From NCBI GenBank assembly GCA_030641245.1, contig DAOWHU010000029.1, forward strand, positions 1 through 7,107: a DNA stretch of 7,107 nt. The letters run 5' to 3'. A program made the translations under genes and the position numbers. Source of the stretch: a bacterium. Lineage in GTDB: Bacteria; Patescibacteriota; Minisyncoccia; Moranbacterales; DUUL01. Shown here one piece after another: positions 1-4,964 of the stretch (the first letter of the stretch is position 1; every line of letters begins with the position of its first letter). A model generated the notes under the pieces. The model did not search any database. It saw only the letters and a list, made by a program, of their open reading frames with translations, and was not told where the DNA came from.

Positions 1-1
1 T

Positions 2-610
2 TTAAATCATTCGGCCTAACCAGATAATTATGAAGATACCAAAGACGTTGATTGTGAAAGCTGCGGTGGCGAAAATGGTAATTGAGATGTCTTTAGACCA
101 GGAGACTAGAGCAACTGCTAATTCATCGGGGAGGGGAGTAGCGGCAATGAAACCGGCGAAGGCTGGAAGAATATGGCTTCTGACAAAGAGAGGGGTGTAT
201 TTTTCTAGTTGCTCGATGACTAATTTTAAAAGTTTGTTTTTAGAAAGATTGTCTAATTCTCCAGCGACAGAAATACGCATTGCTCTAAATACTAATAAGT
301 TTCCTACAAAAGCACCGATAAAAGCGGTTACTCCAGCTAGCCAAAAATTTTGCAGAGGAGAAAGAATCAGTAGAACGGCAATTGATGGCCCAGTAGTAAA
401 ACCATAAACAAAGAAAAAACCGGCTATAAAAGTTCCTAGATAGCCCAGTCTATTTAGAATTTGATGAAAATGAAAATTATTTCCATCTTTGTAAATCAAA
501 TAGCCGATAAAAATTGATAAAATTAACAATATTAATTTAGGGTATTTAATTTTACGCAGAAGGGTTTTGATTATTTCGCGGGTGGTGGGAGGGGATTTTA
601 AAAAAAACAT
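2..610 (-). CDS. Multi-pass inner-membrane protein, possibly VTT/DedA-related
   Basis: A complete 202-residue protein with an ATG start and TAA stop on the minus strand. A basic N-terminus (about residues 1-24) is followed by about five hydrophobic segments, near residues 25-41, 57-73, 76-108 (two closely spaced passes), 145-170 and 175-198. Glycine-rich helix contacts such as FIGAFVGN (97-104) and the acidic, proline-containing PLPDE (159-163) within a hydrophobic stretch resemble small VTT/SNARE-associated (DedA-like) membrane proteins of uncharacterised bacteria. The resemblance is from pattern memory, not a search. It is the only minus-strand gene here and diverges from the tRNA and prfB. 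No Shine-Dalgarno precedes the ATG; the upstream sequence is A/T only and holds a heptad repeat. The existence of the gene is fairly secure, its function is not. Confidence 0.72.
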   Translation of the reverse strand: MFFLKSPPTTREIIKTLLRKIKYPKLILLILSIFIGYLIYKDGNNFHFHQILNRLGYLGTFIAGFFFVYGFTTGPSIAVLLILSPLQNFWLAGVTAFIGAFVGNLLVFRAMRISVAGELDNLSKNKLLKLVIEQLEKYTPLFVRSHILPAFAGFIAATPLPDELAVALVSWSKDISITIFATAAFTINVFGIFIIIWLGRMI

Positions 611-617
611 TTTTAAA

Positions 618-655
618 AAATTTACAATTTACAATCAATTTTCAATTATTTCAAT
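618..655. repeat. Solo AT-rich heptad-repeat arm
   Basis: On the minus strand this stretch reads as degenerate 7-nt units (AAAATTG, ATTGTAA, ATTGTAA, then ATTTTTT). It shares ATTGAAAATTG and the overall period with the right inverted-repeat arm of the four-helix-bundle cassette at 4965-5000. No partner arm is visible within the next few hundred bases. It could be a solo remnant of such an element, or simple-sequence drift in an AT-rich leader. It lies in the presumed 5' leader of the minus-strand membrane protein gene. Confidence 0.45.
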
Positions 656-743
656 CACAAACTATATTTTTTGAATTTGTGTCTCAAGCAACATTCTAAG
701 TTTAGTTTTATTTTGGTCTAAAGGCAAATCCAAAATGAATTTA

Positions 744-772
744 TTGATTATTTGTACTTTTTCATGAATAAT
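744..772 (+). promoter_or_regulatory. Possible sigma-70-type promoter of the tRNA
   Basis: TTGATT (744-749) and AATAAT (767-772) are separated by 17 bp, and the predicted start at about 779 lies a few bases before the tRNA. The surrounding sequence is so AT-rich that other -10-like hexamers overlap it, so this is a weak call. Confidence 0.3.
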
Positions 773-782
773 AATATTATAG

Positions 783-856
783 GCCGAAATAGCTCCAATT
801 GGTAGAGCAACGCACTCGTAACGCGTAGGTTGTGGGTTCGACTCCCATTTTCGGCT
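783..856 (+). tRNA. tRNA-Thr (anticodon CGU)
   Basis: A 74-nt cloverleaf can be drawn by hand. The acceptor stem is GCCGAAA (783-789) with TTTCGGC (849-855), 7 of 7 pairs. T8 and A9 are at 790-791. The D arm is GCTC/GAGC (792-795/805-808) with a GG-containing loop. The anticodon arm is 810-826 with loop CTCGTAA, giving anticodon CGT (817-819), which reads ACG (Thr). The T arm is GTGGG-TTCGACT-CCCAT (832-848). The discriminator is T856 and no CCA is encoded. One oddity is that the innermost anticodon-stem pair is A814/C822, a mismatch. The 3' part of the gene is repeated downstream in both orientations. Identity is confident; the mismatch leaves a small chance of a decaying copy. Confidence 0.9.
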
Positions 857-895
857 CAAAATAACTTGTTATTTGACCGAAAAGGAGAGTCGAAC
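836..895. repeat. Long palindrome made of tRNA 3' end and an inverted copy
   Basis: Bases 836-865 (T-loop, 3' acceptor strand and trailer of the tRNA) pair with 868-895. I count about 26 base pairs with two mismatches (845/886, 847/884) and two single-base bulges (855, 861). The right arm carries ACCGAAAAGGAGAGTCGAAC, a near-perfect reverse complement of the tRNA 3' half. In RNA this hairpin would compete with the tRNA's own T and acceptor stems. It is not followed by a U-run, so it is not a standard terminator. Confidence 0.8.
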
Positions 896-906
896 GACGG
901 AAGCCC

Positions 907-933
907 TATATTCCGAGCTAGCGAGGAATTATA
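907..933. repeat. Short hairpin between tRNA-end copies
   Basis: TATATTCC (907-914) pairs with GGAATTATA (925-933), allowing one bulged T. The ten-base loop is GAGCTAGCGA. It lies between the inverted and direct tRNA-end copies. Alone it is weak; it matters as part of the hairpin cluster at 836-1042. Confidence 0.45.
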
Positions 934-950
934 AAGAGTGGGTTGAGTCC

Positions 951-1020
951 GGGGATAAAGCACTTAACGAAAACAAGCTCGCTGTGGCGAGCGTAGTTTG
1001 AGTTTAGTGACTTTATTCTC
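951..1020. repeat. Long imperfect hairpin with GCTCGC-TGTG-GCGAGC tip
   Basis: The tip is a perfect 6-bp stem, GCTCGC (977-982) with GCGAGC (987-992), closing a TGTG tetraloop. The arms continue pairing outward with few interruptions, for example ATAAAG (955-960) with CTTTAT (1011-1016) and CACT (961-964) with AGTG (1006-1009), so nearly the whole 70 nt folds back on itself. No protein gene explains it. It could be a small structured RNA, a REP-like palindrome, or the body of a miniature element bounded by the tRNA-end repeats. Confidence 0.65.
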
Positions 1021-1023
1021 AAT

Positions 1024-1042
1024 TCCCATTTTCGGCTCAAAA
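1024..1042 (+). repeat. Direct copy of the tRNA-Thr 3' end
   Basis: These 19 bases are identical to 843-861, which covers the end of the T-loop, the 3' acceptor strand, the discriminator and the first trailer bases. The bases just upstream (TTCTCAATTC) are a degraded version of the T-loop. The copies are 181 bp apart. A tRNA 3' end repeated a short distance downstream is the usual form of an integration (att) scar, but no integrase lies between them. Confidence 0.75.
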
Positions 1043-1141
1043 AAGGCTAAATGAGGCAAAACAGCCAAGATTTTACCCTGTTCGGGACTTTGAGAAGAAT
1101 TAGGTTTTCTTTAAAATCTGTTCAAAATTCAATTTTGTGTG

Positions 1142-1147
1142 TATAAT
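1142..1147 (+). promoter_or_regulatory. prfB -10 box, predicts a leaderless mRNA
   Basis: A perfect TATAAT ends 6 bp before the prfB ATG (1154). Standard -10 to start spacing puts the first transcribed base on, or within a base or two of, the A of the ATG, so the mRNA would be leaderless. The -35 region at 17-bp spacing (TGTTCA, 1119-1124) is poor. There is no Shine-Dalgarno in front of the ATG, which fits leaderless initiation. Confidence 0.6.
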
Positions 1148-1153
1148 AGACAT

Positions 1154-2270
1154 ATGAAAATGGAAGAAATCAAAAAAGAACTAGTTGAAATGAGAACTAA
1201 ATTCGTCCACCTGGGCGACTGTCTTTGACTGGGGGAAAAAGAAAAAAGAAATAAAAAAAATGGAAAAACAGTCTGGCGAAGATGGTTTTTGGGATGATCA
1301 TGAAAAAGCGGGAAAACTAACAAAGAGCCTGGAAACTCTAAAAAAAGATTTAGAGAACTGGAAATCGTTAGGAAAAGATTTAAGTGATTTGGAAGATTAT
1401 TCGCAAGAAGTAGATAGTGATGATCTAGGAGTTCAAGAAATGGTTTTAGAAGAATTTGCAACTTTAAAAAAGAAATTAGAAGAATTTGAAAAAAAGACTT
1501 TTTTTAGTGGAAAATATGATGAAGACAATGTAATTCTAGAAATTCATGCTGGGGCAGGTGGAGATGATGCTCAGGATTGGGCGGGAATGTTGTTGCGAAT
1601 GTATCTAAGATTTTGCGAGAAACAAAAATGGAAAACGAATATTTTGAATAAAACTGATGGGAGCGTAGCTGGAATCAAAAGTGTCGTAGTTGAAATCAAG
1701 GGGGAGAAGGTTTTCGGTAACTTAAAAAGCGAAAAAGGAGTGCACCGTTTAGTGCGCCAGTCTCCTTTTAATTCAGATTCTCTGAGACAAACTTCTTTTG
1801 CTGCGGTTGAAATTTGGCCGATTTTGAGTAATAATAAAGAAGTAGAAATTGATAGCAAGGATTTGAAAGTTGATACTTTTAGAGCTTCGGGTGCAGGTGG
1901 TCAATCGGTGAATACCACTGATTCAGCAGTTCGAATTACTCATTTGCCTACTAAAACAGTAGTGACTTGTCAAAATGAAAGATCTCAGTTGAAAAACAAA
2001 GAAGCGGCTTTGAAAGTTTTGAAGGCTCGGTTGTATGAATATTTTGAAAAACAGAAAAAAGAAAAAGAGAAGGAAATTAAGGGAGAATATAAATCAGCTG
2101 AGTGGGGGAATCAGATTCGGTCTTATGTTCTACACCCTTACAAAATGGTCAAAGATCATCGGACTGGTTTTGAAGAATCGGATGTTGAAGAAATAATGAA
2201 TGGAAATTTGGACGAGTTTATAACAGAGTATTTAAGAAAATTCGCTAGAAACACCGAAGCTAAAATCTAA
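1154..2270 (+). CDS. prfB: Peptide chain release factor 2, with programmed +1 frameshift
   Basis: RF2 recognises UGA and UAA in the ribosomal A site and triggers peptide release. Frame 0 runs from ATG 1154 through 24 codons to an in-frame TGA at 1226-1228. A +1 shift at CTT-TGA-C continues as GAC TGG GGG at 1227 and reads to the TAA at 2268-2270, giving 371 residues against 365 for E. coli RF2. Counted along the shifted product, the RF2-specific SPF codon-recognition motif is at 203-205 and the catalytic GGQ loop (SGAGGQSVN) at 248-250, close to the E. coli positions. SPF separates it from RF1, which has PAT. The N-terminal domain is the usual helical, Lys/Glu-rich part. The ATG at 1260 is internal and would lose the first 35 residues. 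The gene is probably self-regulated through the frameshift. The stop is followed after 9 bp by the first four-helix-bundle gene. Confidence 0.96.
1211..1229 (+). promoter_or_regulatory. prfB programmed +1 frameshift site
   Basis: CTT TGA C (1223-1229) is the conserved RF2 slippery site: when RF2 is scarce the ribosome pauses at TGA and slips forward by one base. The stimulatory upstream Shine-Dalgarno-like element is weak here. The only G-rich stretch is GGGCGA (1213-1218), four bases before CTT, instead of the usual AGGGGG three bases before it. Confidence 0.93.
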
Positions 2271-2279
2271 TTTTGTTCC

Positions 2280-2678
2280 ATGTCATCAGCAACTAGTAAT
2301 CAGTCATCAATTAGGCATTTCTATGACCTGGATATTTGGAAAGAAGCCAACAGATTGTCGATTAGGGTTTATAAAATAACAGAAAATTTTCCTAAAGATG
2401 AAAAATATGGAATTGTTGATCAACTAAAAAGAGCTTTTTCGTCAGTTGGTGCTAATATAGCAGAAGGGTTTGGAAGATTTCATTATAAGGACAAAATAAA
2501 ATTTTATTACAATGCTCGAGGTTCTGTGTGCGAAGTTCAAAATTTTCTCTTTCTTTCTCAGGATTTAAAATATCTAGAGAAAAAAGAAACAAGAATAATA
2601 TTTTCAGAATACGAACAATTAAACAAAAAAGTGAATGGTTTTATAAAATCCGTTTATCAAAAAATTTCGAGGAATTGA
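2280..2678 (+). CDS. Four-helix-bundle protein (S23/IVS family), NIAEG type
   Basis: This 132-residue protein has the family pattern: an opening FYDLDIWKEA (14-23), the central motif SSVGANIAEGFGR (55-67) in helix 2-3, and two further long amphipathic helices to the end. Length is typical (about 115-135). Members form small helical oligomers. The role of the IVS-encoded proteins is unknown; the related Avd of diversity-generating retroelements is an RNA- and RT-binding accessory factor, but no reverse transcriptase is present here. The ATG at 2280 is the only in-frame start before the conserved region, and the first ten residues or so are translated repeat sequence. No Shine-Dalgarno is visible. 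It follows the prfB stop by 9 bp, so readthrough transcription is possible. Family assignment is confident, function unknown. Confidence 0.88.
   Translation: MSSATSNQSSIRHFYDLDIWKEANRLSIRVYKITENFPKDEKYGIVDQLKRAFSSVGANIAEGFGRFHYKDKIKFYYNARGSVCEVQNFLFLSQDLKYLEKKETRIIFSEYEQLNKKVNGFIKSVYQKISRN
2282..2310. repeat. Left inverted repeat of cassette 1
   Basis: Its reverse complement matches 2682-2710 at 25 of 29 positions. It is made of degenerate 7-nt units and encodes the first ten residues or so of the four-helix-bundle protein (the low-complexity MSSATSNQSS). Confidence 0.85.
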
Positions 2679-2681
2679 TTG

Positions 2682-2710
2682 TTGATTACTGATGACTAGT
2701 GACTGATGAC
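2682..2710. repeat. Right inverted repeat of cassette 1
   Basis: Heptad units ACTGATG (2688-2694), ACTAGTG (2695-2701) and ACTGATG (2702-2708) are visible. The whole is a 25 of 29 inverted match to 2282-2310. It starts 3 bp after the stop of the four-helix-bundle gene. Confidence 0.85.
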
Positions 2711-2731
2711 GTCTGATTATTTTCGAATACT

Positions 2732-2760
2732 TTGGCAAAGTTAATTTTATCTAAGAGAAT
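2732..2760 (+). promoter_or_regulatory. Possible ftsEX promoter
   Basis: TTGGCA (2732-2737, 5 of 6 to consensus) and GAGAAT (2755-2760, 4 of 6) are 17 bp apart, 23 bp before the ftsE ATG. It lies just outside the right repeat of cassette 1, so ftsEX could be transcribed independently of prfB. Confidence 0.38.
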
Positions 2761-2783
2761 AAGGCTAAAAATAAACTAACAAT

Positions 2784-3545
2784 ATGATTGAATGTAAGAA
2801 TGTATCAAAAATTTATCCTGGAGATGTTCCCGCTTTGGAAAATATCAGTTTTAAAATAAACGACAAGGAATTTTTGTCTATTATTGGATCTTCGGGAGCA
2901 GGAAAGTCAACTTTGATAAAATTACTTCATGCTGAAGAAAAACCAACTTCGGGAGAAATTTTGTTTGGCGGGGAAGATATTGTAGAATATAAGAAGAAAC
3001 AAATTTTTCAACATCGACGAGAGGTTGGTGTAGTTTTTCAAGACTTCAAGCTTCTGCCTAAAAAAAATGTTTTTGAGAATGTGGCCTTTGCCATGGAAGT
3101 TTCTGGAAGATCTGAAGAAGAAGTAGCCGAGGATGTTCCCCAGGTTTTAGAAATAATCGGATTGACAGAGTTGGCTGACAAATATCCTCATGAGATTTCT
3201 GGAGGAGAACAACAACGAGTGGCGATTGCCAGAGCCCTAGTCAATCGACCCAAAGTTTTGATTGCGGATGAGCCGACTGGTAATCTTGATCCAGAATCAG
3301 GTTGGGAAATTTTGCAGTCTCTGTTGAAAATCAATAAATATGGAACAACCGTTGTTTTAGCTACTCATGACAGAGAGGCTGTTGATAAAATTAATGGTCG
3401 AGTAGTTGTTTTGAAGGACGGTAAAATTGTCAGTGATGAAATAAAAGGAAAATACGATCTAAAGGAGGATAAAGTTAAAAAAGAAGAAAAGGAGGACCGC
3501 CAAAGGCGGACTGATTCGGAGAATCAGAAAAAAAAGTCTATTTAA
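2784..3545 (+). CDS. ftsE: Cell-division ABC transporter ATPase FtsE
   Basis: FtsE is the cytoplasmic ATPase of the FtsEX divisome complex, which uses ATP hydrolysis to activate peptidoglycan hydrolases across the membrane. The 253-residue product shows all ABC motifs: Walker A GSSGAGKST (35-43), Q-loop VVFQD (Q86), signature SGGEQQ (139-144), Walker B VLIADEP (158-164, E163 catalytic), D-loop NLD (167-169) and switch histidine ATHD (H195). The core ends near residue 225, where FtsE normally stops; the remaining 28 or so residues are a Lys/Glu/Arg-rich tail whose coding DNA holds two tandem palindromes and two AAGGAGG strings. The ATG at 2784 fits the family N-terminus; no Shine-Dalgarno precedes it. 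ftsX follows after 16 bp, one operon. FtsE is preferred over other ABC ATPases (e.g. LolD/MacB type) because of the adjacent ftsX. Confidence 0.95.
   Translation: MIECKNVSKIYPGDVPALENISFKINDKEFLSIIGSSGAGKSTLIKLLHAEEKPTSGEILFGGEDIVEYKKKQIFQHRREVGVVFQDFKLLPKKNVFENVAFAMEVSGRSEEEVAEDVPQVLEIIGLTELADKYPHEISGGEQQRVAIARALVNRPKVLIADEPTGNLDPESGWEILQSLLKINKYGTTVVLATHDREAVDKINGRVVVLKDGKIVSDEIKGKYDLKEDKVKKEEKEDRQRRTDSENQKKKSI
3497..3527. repeat. Two tandem palindromes inside the ftsE tail
   Basis: CCGCC-AAA-GGCGG (3497-3509) is followed after one base by CTGATTC-GGA-GAATCAG (3511-3527). Both stems are perfect and each has a 3-base loop. They are the most GC-rich part of the ftsE tail and encode about ten residues (around RQRRTDSENQ) that the conserved FtsE fold does not need. 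It resembles a REP-like or in-frame palindromic element. An A-run follows, not a T-run, so it is not a plus-strand terminator. Confidence 0.7.
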
Positions 3546-3561
3546 AAAATAAAAATAAACG

Positions 3562-4506
3562 ATGCGGTTAACTTTTTCACGAACATTAAGAGCTGGCTTT
3601 AAAAACTTTTATCGAAATGGTTGGCTTTCGGTGGCGACTATCAGTATCATTGCGGTAACTTTATTTATTATCAATATTCAATTTGCAGTAGTTATTTCAG
3701 AAAACTTGCTTTTGAATGACATTAAGGATCGAGTTAGCATTTCAGCTTATTTCAAGCCTGATACAACTGAACAGGATGTGTTAAAAGCCAAAGAGGAGTT
3801 TGCAAAATATCAAGAAGTTGGTTCAGTGGAATATATTTCCAAGGAGCAAGCCTTGGAGGATTTTAAAAGAGAAAATGCCGATAATGAAATTTTACAAAAA
3901 TCGCTCGAAGAGATTGAAAGCAACCCTTTCGAGCCGACGCTGAGCATTAAGGCTTGGGAGCCTAAAAATTATGAGCTAATTGCCCGGTTGGTTAACGACA
4001 GTAACTATAAGGAAATGATAAACACTGTCAATTATGATAAATATAGCAACGTTATTGATAGTTTAGGAACTGAGATTGATTCTAATCAAAAAACCGGGTT
4101 GGCCTTGGGGATAACTTTGGCGGTGATCGCAGTTTTGATAACCTTCAACAGTATTCGAATTACTATGTACGCTTTTAGACGTGAAATTGAAATTATGCGG
4201 TTAGTAGGAGCTTCCAATAATTACATTCGAATGCCATTTGTTTGGGAGGGAATTCTATACGGGCTGATTTCTGCGATGGTGGCCCTACCGTTATCATTTA
4301 TTTATTTAAAATTTGTAGCAATCACCGAATCTTCCGGAGTGATTTTACCTTTTTCTAGTAGTATTTACATTGATCAATTTTTAAATCAAATATTCTTTAA
4401 AAATATTCTTTGGATAGTTCCAGCAGAATTGGGGGTTGGAATATTATTGGGAGTTATTAGTTCAATTATTGCGATTGGGAGGTATTTAAAAAACCCAAGA
4501 CACTAG
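3562..4506 (+). CDS. ftsX: Cell-division ABC transporter permease FtsX
   Basis: The 314-residue membrane partner of FtsE. The topology is the FtsX pattern: a basic cytoplasmic N-terminus with RAGFKNFYRN (10-19), TM1 about 22-45, a large extracytoplasmic domain about 46-175 that in known FtsX binds the hydrolase or its activator, then TM2 about 178-200, TM3 about 226-252 and TM4 about 283-307. Between TM2 and TM3 is the conserved coupling segment FRREIEIMRLVGAS (205-218), which contacts the ATPase. The length is usual for FtsX (about 300). The ATG at 3562 lies 16 bp after ftsE without a Shine-Dalgarno; the AT-rich upstream sequence AAAATAAAC resembles that of ftsE. No hydrolase or EnvC-like gene follows; the next gene is the second four-helix-bundle cassette. 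A terminator-like hairpin covers the stop codon. Confidence 0.95.
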   Translation: MRLTFSRTLRAGFKNFYRNGWLSVATISIIAVTLFIINIQFAVVISENLLLNDIKDRVSISAYFKPDTTEQDVLKAKEEFAKYQEVGSVEYISKEQALEDFKRENADNEILQKSLEEIESNPFEPTLSIKAWEPKNYELIARLVNDSNYKEMINTVNYDKYSNVIDSLGTEIDSNQKTGLALGITLAVIAVLITFNSIRITMYAFRREIEIMRLVGASNNYIRMPFVWEGILYGLISAMVALPLSFIYLKFVAITESSGVILPFSSSIYIDQFLNQIFFKNILWIVPAELGVGILLGVISSIIAIGRYLKNPRH

Positions 4507-4522
4507 AGTTAGGGTTTTTAAA
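4485..4522 (+). terminator. Terminator-like hairpin at the ftsX stop
   Basis: TTTAAAAAACCC (4485-4496) pairs with GGGTTTTTAAA (4512-4522), with one bulged A and a 15-base loop that contains the ftsX TAG. The U-run sits in the 3' arm. Only three G-C pairs hold it, so termination may be partial. Its outer edge overlaps the left repeat of cassette 2. Confidence 0.5.
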
Positions 4523-4555
4523 TTTCTAATTTCTAATTTTCAATTTCTAAACAAT
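4520..4555. repeat. Left inverted repeat of cassette 2
   Basis: Heptads AATTTCT (4521-4527 and 4528-4534) are repeated in tandem, followed by degenerate copies. The reverse complement matches 4965-5000 at 31 of 36 positions. It is AT-rich, but 21 consecutive matches at the inner end are well beyond what composition would give. Confidence 0.85.
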
Positions 4556-4581
4556 GTTTTAATTTTTAAATTTAAAAAATT

Positions 4582-4932
4582 TTGAATTATGATTTAGAAA
4601 AGAGAACCTTGGATTTTAGTAAAAGAATAATTGAGGTATTATCTAGCTTAAAAACCAATCTTGTTAATAAAAATCTTATTTCTCAATTAGTTCGATCAGC
4701 AACTAGCGTAGGCGCCAATTATCGAGAAGCAAACGGGGCTAGTTCCAAGAAAGATTTTAGAAACAAAATTTATATTTGTCGAAAAGAAATTCAAGAAACA
4801 GAATATTGGATAGAATTGTTGGCTAAATCAAATCCTGAAGCAAAAAAAGAGCTAGCTGACTGTTGGAAAGAAGCGCATGAATTAATCTTGATTTTTAATA
4901 AAATATCCTCTACTTTAAAAAAGAAAAAGTAA
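4582..4932 (+). CDS. Four-helix-bundle protein (S23/IVS family), GANYREA type
   Basis: A 116-residue protein with the second common form of the family: a start YDLEKRTLDFSKRIIEVL (3-20), the central motif RSATSVGANYREA (38-50), then KKDFRNKIYICRKEIQETEYWIELL-type helices (56-80) and a Lys-rich end. It differs from the protein at 2280-2678 in length, start and central motif, so the two are not a recent duplication. The start is TTG at 4582; an in-frame TAA at 4573-4575 rules out a longer form except from ATT at 4579. No Shine-Dalgarno is present. Both ends of the gene lie inside the inverted repeats by 26-32 bp. Role unknown; association with IVS elements or structured RNA is inferred from the family. 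Confidence 0.85.
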   Translation: MNYDLEKRTLDFSKRIIEVLSSLKTNLVNKNLISQLVRSATSVGANYREANGASSKKDFRNKIYICRKEIQETEYWIELLAKSNPEAKKELADCWKEAHELILIFNKISSTLKKKK

Positions 4933-4964
4933 TTTTTTTAATTGAATCATTGGACAATTGAGGA

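Larger units (their letters stand above)
2282..2710. mobile_element. Putative IVS-like cassette 1: four-helix-bundle gene within inverted repeats
   Basis: The 429-bp unit is bounded by 29-bp inverted repeats (2282-2310 and 2682-2710, 25 of 29 matching) and contains almost exactly one gene of the S23/four-helix-bundle family. The start codon sits on the outer edge of the left arm and the stop is 3 bp before the right arm. S23 proteins were first found encoded in 23S rRNA intervening sequences whose ends are complementary; this unit has the same plan but lies between two protein genes. No target duplication could be recognised. Mobility is inference. Confidence 0.55.

Noticed and set aside
662..859. 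Minus-strand open frame of 65 codons crossing the tRNA
   Set aside because: Its first third is the antisense of the tRNA, a well-known source of false proteins; no start codon lies in the remaining part, which shows no family motif I recognise.
873..1001. Plus-strand open stretch from TTG with plausible amino-acid composition
   Set aside because: Only about 42 codons, no Shine-Dalgarno, and the DNA is fully explained by tRNA-end copies and hairpins, whose pairing would constrain the sequence. Worth revisiting only if conserved as protein.
1039..1066. Minus-strand terminator (GGCT/AGCC stem followed by six T)
   Set aside because: The stem has only 4-5 pairs with a 14-base loop, and there is no minus-strand gene upstream of it for it to terminate.
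1226..1228. TGA in prfB read as glycine (alternative code as in Gracilibacteria)
   Set aside because: Read-through in frame 0 does not join the RF2 frame; a +1 shift does. RF2 itself is present and another gene (2280-2678) ends in TGA.
1129..1461. Antisense open frames over prfB and the S1 gene (also 1571-1858, 5799-5993, 5150-5335, 6626-6817)
   Set aside because: Leucine/serine/phenylalanine-rich shadows of Lys/Glu-rich genes on the plus strand, without motifs.
1260..2270. prfB starting at ATG 1260
   Set aside because: It would drop the N-terminal region and the conserved CTT-TGA-C site; the frameshifted form from 1154 matches RF2 length and motif positions.
2682..2710. CRISPR-like or plain tandem repeat
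   Set aside because: No spacers; units are 7 nt and degenerate, and the block pairs with an inverted partner at 2282-2310.
2280..4932. Four-helix-bundle genes as Avd of a diversity-generating retroelement
   Set aside because: No reverse transcriptase, template repeat or variable target gene is present in the window.
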